Assembly: GCA_034411635.1 (NCBI GenBank)
Contig: DAOUML010000310.1
Span: forward strand, 1 to 5,067
Source: UBA8950 sp034411635
GTDB lineage: Bacteria; Chloroflexota; Anaerolineae; Anaerolineales; Villigracilaceae
Direction: 5' to 3'
DNA length: 5,067 nt
Shown piece by piece: positions 1-5,005 of the stretch (position 1 is the stretch's first letter; every line of letters starts with the position of its first letter). A program made the position numbers and the translations under genes. The notes beneath the pieces are model-generated. The model saw nothing but the letters and a program-made list of their open reading frames with translations. It searched no databases and was not told the origin of the DNA.

Positions 1-453
1 GACCACCTCGCCCTCAGCGATTACTTCGCATCTGTCGAATCCGGTCAAATGGACGTGGTCGCCCTCCAGGTCGTCACCGTTGGGCAGGAAGCCACCGAAA
101 AGTTCGACGCCCTGCAAGCCGCCCACGACTACACCGAAGGCTACTTTGTGCATGGGCTGGCCGTTCAAACCGCCGAAGCCACCGCCAACTACCTGCACGA
201 ACACATCCTCCGCGAGTTGGGGTTGCCCGCCGGGCAGGGAAAACGCTACTCGTGGGGCTACCCCGCCATCCCCGAGTTGGAAGACCACCGCAAAGTCTTC
301 GACCTGCTGCCCGCCGAGAAAGAGATTGGGATGAGCCTCAGCCCGGCCTACCAGTTAATCCCCGAACAATCCACCGCGGCGATTATTGTCCACCATACAA
401 AGGCGAAGTATTACAGCGTTGGAGAGAGTCGGGTAGAGCAATTGATGAAGTAA
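1..453 (+). CDS. metH: Cobalamin-dependent methionine synthase, C-terminal reactivation domain (5' end outside window)
   Basis: The reading frame is open from base 1 and ends with TAA at 451-453, so 150 C-terminal residues are visible and the true start lies upstream; the ATG at 49 is internal. The sequence matches the AdoMet-binding activation domain of MetH, which supports reductive methylation of inactive cob(II)alamin. Visible landmarks, numbered from the first codon, are YLHEH near residue 65 (E67 matches the family's conserved Glu), the AdoMet-binding signature R82-x3-GYPA-x-PE (E. coli has RPAPGYPACPEH), and the closing HHTKAKYYSVG, matching E. coli SHPDSKYYAVA. It lacks the long tail that follows this point in E. 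coli MetH. It could be the end of a full MetH, of a shorter MetH lacking the homocysteine domain, or a stand-alone activation protein; the window cannot decide. The hairpin that follows supplies its stop codon. Confidence 0.88.
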   Translation, partial: DHLALSDYFASVESGQMDVVALQVVTVGQEATEKFDALQAAHDYTEGYFVHGLAVQTAEATANYLHEHILRELGLPAGQGKRYSWGYPAIPELEDHRKVFDLLPAEKEIGMSLSPAYQLIPEQSTAAIIVHHTKAKYYSVGESRVEQLMK

Positions 454-476
454 CGCAAATTGCCAATTTGCGCCAC
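450..476. repeat. Spacer palindrome between metH and the HMT/MTHFR gene
   Basis: Bases 454-461 (CGCAAATT) and 465-472 (AATTTGCG) are perfect inverted copies around a GCC loop. Symmetry continues outward with two mismatches and then two more pairs (450/476 and 451/475), giving 12-base arms with 10 pairs. The element covers almost the whole spacer. It includes the stop codon of the upstream gene (451-453) and abuts the GGAG ribosome binding site of the next gene. There is no T-run, so an intrinsic terminator is unlikely. It resembles short dispersed intergenic palindromes; copy number elsewhere cannot be seen. Confidence 0.8.
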
Positions 477-480
477 GGAG
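477..480 (+). promoter_or_regulatory. Ribosome binding site of the HMT/MTHFR gene
   Basis: GGAG lies five bases before the ATG at 486 and decides this start. The same frame is open upstream to an ATG at 252, but that start lies inside the upstream gene, and the extension resembles no part of the family. Confidence 0.75.
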
Positions 481-485
481 CACTT

Positions 486-2330
486 ATGAACAAATTCCTC
501 ACCCTTCTCCAATCCCCCACCCCCCTCATTGCCGACGGCGCGATGGGCACCCTGCTCCACACCCACGGCGTGGAGCATACCCACTGCTTCGACGAACTCA
601 ACCTGACCGACCCGGCCAGGGTCGCCGATGTCCATCGTCAATACATCGAAGCAGGCGCGCAGATTATTCTCACCAACACCTTTGGCGCGAACCGCTACAA
701 ACTGCACAAACACGGCCTCAACGAGCAAACCGCAGAAATCAACCGCGCCGCCGTCGGCCTGGCCCGCCGCGTGGTAGACGCCTCCTTCAAAAACGTGCTG
801 ATTGCCGGTGATATTGGCCCGCTCGGTGTGCGAATTGCCCCCTACGGACGCGTCCAACTGCACGAAGCCCGCGCCGCCTTTCGCGAGCAGATCGCGGCCC
901 TCGCCGGGGTCGATTTAATCGTCATCGAAACCATGACCGATGTCTTTGAAACCGTCGAGGCGATTGCCGCCGCCAAAGAGACTCTCCCCGAAACCCCCAT
1001 CGTTGCCACCATGACCTTCACCCGCGACGACCGCACCCTGCTCGGCGATGACCCAGGCAAAGTAGCCCGCGGCTTGCGCGACGCCGGGGCAGATGTCATC
1101 GGCGTCAATTGCTCTGGCGGGCCAGCCCAACTGATTCGAATTTTGCGAGAAATGCGCCGTGCCACCCCAGACGCGCGTTTTTGGGTCAAACCCAACGCGG
1201 GCTGGCCCGAACACGTCGGCGGGCGGGTCATGTATGCCGCCGCGCCCGAATATTTCCGTGATTACGCCATCGAATTTTGGAAGGCCGGGGCCAATGTCAT
1301 CGGCGGATGCTGCGGGACCACCCCCGAACATATCGCCGCCATGCGCCAGACGATAGACTCGGCTACAAAAGTGATTGTCGAGCCGGTTGGCGTTCCCACC
1401 CTTAAACTAACCGACCAGGAACCCGCCGAAGCCCCCTCCGAACTGGCGCAGAAACTCGCCGCCAAAAAATTCGTCTATGCGGTGGAGATGGATCCACCGC
1501 GTGGGTTGGCTATCCAAAAACTGGTCGCCGCCGCCTCGCTCTTAAAAGAAGCCGGCGCAGATGTGATAGACGTTGCCGATAGCCCCCTGGCGCGCATGAG
1601 AATGTCTGCCTGGGCGGTGTGCGATGTCATCCAACGCAAAGTCGAAATCGAAACCACCCTGCACTTCCCCACGCGCGGACGCAACCTGCTCCGTGTGCAG
1701 GGCGACCTGCTCGCCGCGCACGCCCTCGGCCTGCGCAATATCTTCGTCGTCATGGGCGACCCGACCTCGATTGGCGACTACCCCGAAGCCGCCGACAACT
1801 ACGATTTGGTGCCATCTGGCCTGATTAAACTTATCAAACAGGGCTTCAACACCGGCGTAGACCATTCCGGCACATCCATCGGGCAGCCGACCAGTTTTTT
1901 TGCCGGTTCCGCGCTCAATTTGTGTTCGCCCGAGCCAGAGACAGAGATAAAGAACCTGAAGCGGAAACTCAAAGCCGGGGCCGATTTCTTCCTGACCCAG
2001 CCCATCTACGACCCCAAGGCGGCCCGCCGTTTCCTCGAGCAGTTCGCCGCTGAAACCGGCTCGCCGCTAAACAAGCCTGTGCTGGTGGGTGTGCTCCCCC
2101 TCGTCAGCGTGAAACATGCCAATTTCCTGCACAACGAGGTGCCGGGAATTGTGATCCCCGAGGAAATCCGTCAGCGTATGGCAAACGCCGGGGAGCAGGC
2201 ATCCCGCGAGGGTGTGAAAATCGCCGTCGAATTAATCCAGCATATTAAAGCATGGGCGCAAGGCGTGTATATCATGCCGCAATTCCACCGCTACGATTTG
2301 GTGGCAGAGATTATTGAAACCGCAAAATAA
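486..2330 (+). CDS. yitJ: Bifunctional homocysteine S-methyltransferase / 5,10-methylenetetrahydrofolate reductase
   Basis: This 614-residue cytosolic protein has the domain order and length of B. subtilis YitJ. Residues 1-295 form a homocysteine S-methyltransferase barrel: the N-terminal ADGAMGT motif (16-22) and the zinc ligands C209 (GVNC) and C275-C276 (GGCCGTTP) are intact. After a linker rich in Pro, Ala and Glu (about 300-325), residues 326-614 form an FAD-dependent MTHFR barrel. It shows VEMDPPRG (333-340; E334 matches the MetF catalytic Glu), NIFVVMGDP (418-426), FFLTQPIYD (501-509; Q505 is the folate-site Gln) and a closing GVYIMPQFHRYD. The expected role is reduction of methylene-THF to methyl-THF and methylation of homocysteine to methionine, alone or with the neighbouring corrinoid protein. 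Oddly, the motif at 393-400 reads HFPTRGRN where YitJ-type proteins, from memory, have CRDRN, so the folate-site Asp appears to be Gly398. The methyl donor of the first domain is not evident. It probably forms an operon with its neighbours. Confidence 0.93.
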   Translation: MNKFLTLLQSPTPLIADGAMGTLLHTHGVEHTHCFDELNLTDPARVADVHRQYIEAGAQIILTNTFGANRYKLHKHGLNEQTAEINRAAVGLARRVVDASFKNVLIAGDIGPLGVRIAPYGRVQLHEARAAFREQIAALAGVDLIVIETMTDVFETVEAIAAAKETLPETPIVATMTFTRDDRTLLGDDPGKVARGLRDAGADVIGVNCSGGPAQLIRILREMRRATPDARFWVKPNAGWPEHVGGRVMYAAAPEYFRDYAIEFWKAGANVIGGCCGTTPEHIAAMRQTIDSATKVIVEPVGVPTLKLTDQEPAEAPSELAQKLAAKKFVYAVEMDPPRGLAIQKLVAAASLLKEAGADVIDVADSPLARMRMSAWAVCDVIQRKVEIETTLHFPTRGRNLLRVQGDLLAAHALGLRNIFVVMGDPTSIGDYPEAADNYDLVPSGLIKLIKQGFNTGVDHSGTSIGQPTSFFAGSALNLCSPEPETEIKNLKRKLKAGADFFLTQPIYDPKAARRFLEQFAAETGSPLNKPVLVGVLPLVSVKHANFLHNEVPGIVIPEEIRQRMANAGEQASREGVKIAVELIQHIKAWAQGVYIMPQFHRYDLVAEIIETAK

Positions 2331-2337
2331 TTTATCG

Positions 2338-2362
2338 CAGGGGCGATTCGCGAATCGCTCTG
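2338..2362. repeat. Spacer palindrome between the HMT/MTHFR gene and coaX
   Basis: Bases 2343-2358 (GCGATTCGCGAATCGC) are a perfect 16-bp palindrome. Flanking CAG (2338-2340) and CTG (2360-2362) can extend the stem past a small bulge. It occupies most of the 46-base spacer and ends two bases before the coaX ribosome binding site. There is no T-run, so it is not an intrinsic terminator. It looks like a dispersed palindromic repeat, and it sits like the palindrome at 450-476. Confidence 0.75.
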
Positions 2363-2364
2363 TG

Positions 2365-2369
2365 AAGGA
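2365..2369 (+). promoter_or_regulatory. Ribosome binding site of coaX
   Basis: AAGGA lies seven bases before the ATG at 2377. This supports that start over the in-frame ATG at 2314, which lies inside the preceding gene and would add 21 residues ahead of the family's normal N-terminus. Confidence 0.75.
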
Positions 2370-2376
2370 TGGTTTT

Positions 2377-3150
2377 ATGCTCCTTACCATCGACATCGGC
2401 AACACAAACCTGACCATTGGCCTGTACAAATCCCAAACATTGGCCTGGCATTGGCGATTAGCCACCGACCACGCCCGCATGCCCGATGAATACGGATTGC
2501 AACTGCTCGGCCTGCTAACCCATGCGAAACATCGTCCTACCGATTTAACCGGGATTGCCATTGCCTCAGTCGTTCCCAATCTAACCGGGCGTGTTACCCA
2601 GGCCTGCCAGGAATACCTGAAAACCACTCCCCTGGTAGTCGATGCAGGCGTTAAAACCGGTATTCGCATTCGCTATGAAGACCCCAAAGCCGTCGGCGCG
2701 GATAGGGTTTGCGACGCGGCAGCAGTCATGCACCTGTTTGGCGGCCCAGCCTGCGTGGTCGATTTTGGCACCGCCACCACCTTCAATGCCGTCACCGCCG
2801 AAGGCGATTACCTCGGCGGGGCAATCACCGCCGGAGTTAACCTGGCTGCTGAAGCCCTGTTCCAGCGCGCCGCCAAACTGCCGCGCATCGACTTACAGCG
2901 CCCCCCCAGCGTCATCGGGCGAAATACCGTCCACGCCATGCAATCCGGGCTGCTGTTTGGTTATGTCAGCATGGTCGAGGGCATGGTTGAACGTTTCAGG
3001 GCCGAACTGGGGCCAAAAATGAAAGTCGTTGCCACTGGCGGCCTGGCCGAAATCGTCGCCAAAGAGACGGATGTGATTAACCACATCGCCCCCTGGCTGA
3101 CGCTGGATGGCTTGCGGATTATATGGGAGTTAAATAATGATGCGCGTTAA
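2377..3150 (+). CDS. coaX: Type III pantothenate kinase
   Basis: The 257-residue product has the usual length of CoaX, a cytosolic ASKHA-fold kinase that phosphorylates pantothenate with ATP in the first committed step of CoA synthesis. All family signatures are present: the nucleotide-binding DIGNT at 6-10, KTGIRIRYEDP (93-103) leading to GADR at 107-110 (its Asp is the proposed general base in studied CoaX enzymes), DFGTATT at 129-135, GGAITAG at 148-154, NTVHAMQSG at 183-191, and the ATGGLA turn at 219-224. No key residue seems lost. Type III enzymes are typically insensitive to CoA feedback and need a monovalent cation; this is family knowledge. The gene follows the methionine module by 46 bases and overlaps the next gene by 14, so it is probably co-transcribed with both. 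Confidence 0.95.
   Translation: MLLTIDIGNTNLTIGLYKSQTLAWHWRLATDHARMPDEYGLQLLGLLTHAKHRPTDLTGIAIASVVPNLTGRVTQACQEYLKTTPLVVDAGVKTGIRIRYEDPKAVGADRVCDAAAVMHLFGGPACVVDFGTATTFNAVTAEGDYLGGAITAGVNLAAEALFQRAAKLPRIDLQRPPSVIGRNTVHAMQSGLLFGYVSMVEGMVERFRAELGPKMKVVATGGLAEIVAKETDVINHIAPWLTLDGLRIIWELNNDAR
3125..3129 (+). promoter_or_regulatory. Ribosome binding site of the membrane glycosyltransferase
   Basis: GGGAG inside the end of coaX lies seven bases before the ATG at 3137 and ten before the adjacent in-frame ATG at 3140. The spacing favours 3137. Its location inside coaX suggests translational coupling. Confidence 0.6.
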
Positions 3151-4588
3151 ACTAACGGCTCTTTTACCCAAATTGATTATTGGCATCATCTTGCTTTGTG
3201 GGGCCGTGCTGCGAATTCCTGAACTCAATGCACCGGTTAGTTATGATGAGGCCTACAGTTATATTGCGTTTGTTCGCCAGCCCTGGCTTGGCCTTGTTTC
3301 AGATTATAGTTTGCCAAACAACCATATTCTATACAACTTGCTGGCAAAAATCAGTGTCAGTATTTTCGACAGCAACCCCTGGAGTTTGCGTTTGCCAGCA
3401 TTTTTAGCCGGGATGGCTGCCATACCAATGGCTTACTACCTGGGCAAATCTGTTTTCAATCCAAGTATCGGCCTAAGCGCTGCGGCCCTGATTGCGGGAT
3501 TACCAGCCATTATCCATTATGACATCGCTGCGCGCGGTTACAGCCTGGTTAATTTTTTCACTCTGCTGGCCTGGTTTTTGGGGATTGTTGCCCTTGATAC
3601 TGGTCGATTGCGCGCCTGGTTGGCGCTAACGCTCACTGCCGCGCTTGGGATTTTTACCATTCCCACCATGGCCCTGCCTGTTGGGGGTATTTATCTTTGG
3701 CTGTTGGGTGATGCATTTTTTCGCAAACAGGCGAAAAAACAATTTTTTGCGCGGTGGTTGGGCTCAGGCATTCTGGCTTTAATGCTTTCCGCTGCATTGT
3801 ATCTGCCAGTTTTGTTGGTTAGCGGCTGGAGGAAACTGCTGGCAAATGGTTTTATTGCCCCGGTAGAAGAGCATATCTATTTTTCGAGGATACTCTGGCG
3901 ACAGATTGTTGATGTTTGGGATTTTTGGAATCGTGACACGCCCCTGGAATTTAGCCTGCTTCTCGTCCTCGGCATTTTCCTCTCCCTGGTTTTTTCGTTC
4001 AAAAATGAAAACTACCGGCTTCATCTTGCTATTCCAATGATTCTTTGGCTTGGTCTTTACGTTATCTTGCGTCGGCCCAATCTCTATGATCGTTTTCTGT
4101 CTTTTCTGCTCTCGCCAGCGATGTTGTGGGCCGCTGCTGGACTGTTAACTCCTTTTCAAAAAATACGCTGGAAAAACCTTCACGCGACATATCTACTTAG
4201 CGCCACTTCCGTTCTGGTGTTGGTCTGGGTCTCTGGTGCCTCACTGCCCTCTGTTTCTGAGCGGTGGAACAAGATGAGTAATGTTGAAGCCCTGGCAATA
4301 GCGCTAAGCCCCGAGTTACAACCGGACGATATGGTGCTGGCGGGCTCCCCTTTCGGTCCACCACTCTGGTATTACCTCTCGCGGCTTGGCATTAACGATG
4401 AAGCCTGGCAGGCGCGCAACAAATTTCAGCGCGCTTTTATCGTGCTTTCCCGGCGCGAAAATCAAGACATATCACAAATTATTCAAGAATATAATCTCGA
4501 TGTAGCCCTGTTTGACCTTGAAAACGCCATAAAACAGGGCCAAATTGGCAACATAGAAATTTATCGCCTCAACCCTGCCAGCCCTTAA
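3137..4588 (+). CDS. Polytopic membrane glycosyltransferase, GT-C type (GT39/ArnT-like)
   Basis: The 483-residue product has about eleven or twelve hydrophobic segments, roughly at 9-27, 63-77, 86-104, 110-127, 139-153, 158-175, 177-192, 207-229, 270-287, 297-311, 321-340 and 351-368, followed by a soluble C-terminal part (about 370-483). After the first helix comes SYDEAYSY with acidic pair D37-E38, as in the first external loop of GT-C enzymes. NNHILYNLL (61-69) sits where relatives carry an HPPLYY-like motif. AARGYSL (131-137) and LYDRFLSFLLS (316-326) also fit the family. Such enzymes move a sugar from a polyprenyl-phosphate donor to an acceptor outside the membrane; donor and acceptor cannot be inferred here. 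The gene starts inside coaX. Its GC content is clearly lower than upstream (27 of 60 bases at 3901-3960 against 44 of 60 at 1021-1080), partly expected for a membrane protein but also consistent with a different origin. A general GT39-like membrane protein of unknown role is the safe reading. Confidence 0.8.
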   Translation: MMRVKLTALLPKLIIGIILLCGAVLRIPELNAPVSYDEAYSYIAFVRQPWLGLVSDYSLPNNHILYNLLAKISVSIFDSNPWSLRLPAFLAGMAAIPMAYYLGKSVFNPSIGLSAAALIAGLPAIIHYDIAARGYSLVNFFTLLAWFLGIVALDTGRLRAWLALTLTAALGIFTIPTMALPVGGIYLWLLGDAFFRKQAKKQFFARWLGSGILALMLSAALYLPVLLVSGWRKLLANGFIAPVEEHIYFSRILWRQIVDVWDFWNRDTPLEFSLLLVLGIFLSLVFSFKNENYRLHLAIPMILWLGLYVILRRPNLYDRFLSFLLSPAMLWAAAGLLTPFQKIRWKNLHATYLLSATSVLVLVWVSGASLPSVSERWNKMSNVEALAIALSPELQPDDMVLAGSPFGPPLWYYLSRLGINDEAWQARNKFQRAFIVLSRRENQDISQIIQEYNLDVALFDLENAIKQGQIGNIEIYRLNPASP

Positions 4589-4617
4589 TTTCAGGGGGGC
4601 CTTGCGAGCATATTCTA

Positions 4618-4625
4618 TGATGCCG
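4618..4625. repeat. Left copy of a presumed 8-bp target-site duplication
   Basis: TGATGCCG directly abuts the left terminal inverted repeat of the element at 4626. It matches TAATGCCG at 4749-4756 in seven of eight positions. Confidence 0.6.
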
Positions 4626-4748
4626 TTCTCTACCGGACAAAGTTCTCATAGGACACGGACGGGCGCGGATTAACGCGGAAATCGTTCTTAAAAAAATCCA
4701 CGTATTCGGCGTTTATCCGCGTTCATTTTTTTTATGTCCGGTAGAGAA
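4626..4748. mobile_element. MITE-like non-coding element, 123 bp
   Basis: The ends are perfect 14-bp inverted repeats: TTCTCTACCGGACA at 4626-4639 and its complement at 4735-4748. Near-identical octamers abut both ends, as expected for a target-site duplication of 8 bp. There is no coding capacity. A degraded second copy of the end motif (TTCTCATAGGACA, 4643-4655) follows the left end in the same direction. The core has inverted arms, CGCGGATTAACG (4664-4675) and CGTTTATCCGCG (4710-4721), matching in 11 of 12 pairs, so the whole element can fold as one long hairpin. It would be mobilised by a transposase encoded elsewhere; the end sequence does not let me name an IS family. It lies 37 bases after the glycosyltransferase stop codon. 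Confidence 0.72.
4661..4733 (+). terminator. Possible intrinsic terminator inside the MITE-like element
   Basis: Bases 4661-4675 can pair with 4710-4724 (14 of 15, with two G-U pairs), one base before a run of eight T (4726-4733). This is a plausible end for the metH-to-glycosyltransferase transcript. The 34-base loop is longer than usual, which lowers confidence. Confidence 0.4.
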
Positions 4749-4756
4749 TAATGCCG
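4749..4756. repeat. Right copy of a presumed 8-bp target-site duplication
   Basis: TAATGCCG follows the right terminal inverted repeat without a gap. It differs from the left copy (4618-4625) only at its second base. Confidence 0.6.
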
Positions 4757-4776
4757 CGGTTAAGCATTGCGCGTTC

Positions 4777-4890
4777 CTACTTTGACCATGTCACATTGGA
4801 AAAATCGCCTTCCGTTCCCTCACCCCAAACCTCTACCACTTCGTACCCATGCTGGGCATAATTGCACGCATCCCGGTGAGAGAAATGCTC
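4777..4890 (-). pseudogene. Possible C-terminal remnant of an unrecognised protein
   Basis: Read leftward, this stretch encodes about 37 residues ending in a TAG stop (4777-4779), including ACNYAQHGYEVVEVWG and a tail FSNVTWSK. Residue composition looks protein-like, and the frame stays open upstream to an ATG at 4960-4962. However, that upstream part is the C/T-rich repeat read as protein (NPSPGGRRE), a pattern common in spurious small ORFs. I read it as the 3' end of a gene cut off by repeat insertion, or as a chance ORF. I do not recognise a family and assign no function. Confidence 0.25.
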
Positions 4891-4931
4891 CCTTCTCCCA
4901 CCAGGAGAAGGGTTGGGGATGAGGGAGAAGG
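4816..4931. repeat. C/T-rich intergenic repeat with inverted outer arms
   Basis: TCCCTCACCCC at 4816-4826 matches the reverse complement of GGGGATGAGGGA at 4915-4926 apart from one extra base. The matches run on through AAACC and GGTT, so the two ends are inverted copies about 110 bases apart. The right part resembles the dispersed intergenic repeat that reads CCCTCA-CCCCAACCC followed by a GGAG-rich hairpin on the other strand in many genomes; that resemblance is from memory. It embeds the perfect hairpin at 4890-4912. Confidence 0.55.
4890..4912. repeat. Perfect 9-bp hairpin in the C/T-rich repeat
   Basis: CCCTTCTCC (4890-4898) and GGAGAAGGG (4904-4912) are perfect inverted copies around a CACCA loop. 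A second partner, GGGAGAAGG at 4923-4931, could pair with CCTTCTCCC (4891-4899) instead. No T-run follows on either strand. Confidence 0.75.
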
Positions 4932-4970
4932 CCAACTTTAAGAAAAGCGTGTCGTATTGCATATCCTTTG

Positions 4971-4999
4971 TTGACGCAAAATAATCCTTGTGCTATAGT
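4971..4999 (+). promoter_or_regulatory. Near-consensus sigma70 promoter for the gene at 5006
   Basis: TTGACG (4971-4976, five of six consensus bases) and TATAGT (4994-4999, five of six) are separated by exactly 17 bases. A TGC before the -10 box makes it an extended -10. A start site about seven bases after the -10 box falls at about 5006, the first base of the ATG, so the transcript would have essentially no leader. No Shine-Dalgarno sequence precedes that ATG. Confidence 0.75.
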
Positions 5000-5005
5000 C
5001 ATCCC

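Noticed and set aside
454..472. Spacer hairpin as an intrinsic terminator.
   Set aside because: No T-run follows. It is followed at once by a ribosome binding site for a functionally linked gene.
252..485. In-frame upstream extension of the HMT/MTHFR gene to ATG 252.
   Set aside because: It lies within the metH coding region in another frame and adds a Pro/Arg-rich stretch unlike the family. The ATG at 486 has a well-placed GGAG and gives the normal N-terminus.
411..1865. Long open frames on the minus strand within metH and the HMT/MTHFR gene.
   Set aside because: They are antisense to clearly recognised proteins in GC-rich sequence and have low-complexity composition with no family motifs, so they are shadow frames.
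2343..2358. 16-bp palindrome as an operator for a dimeric repressor.
   Set aside because: No promoter is visible next to it, and it sits inside an apparent operon. A dispersed repeat is the simpler reading.
2314..2376. Earlier coaX start at ATG 2314.
   Set aside because: It overlaps the preceding gene and translates through the spacer palindrome. ATG 2377 has AAGGA seven bases upstream and puts DIGNT at the usual position.
4592..4604. G-rich run after the glycosyltransferase stop codon as a terminator stem.
   Set aside because: Only a five-pair stem with a wobble can form, and no T-run follows.
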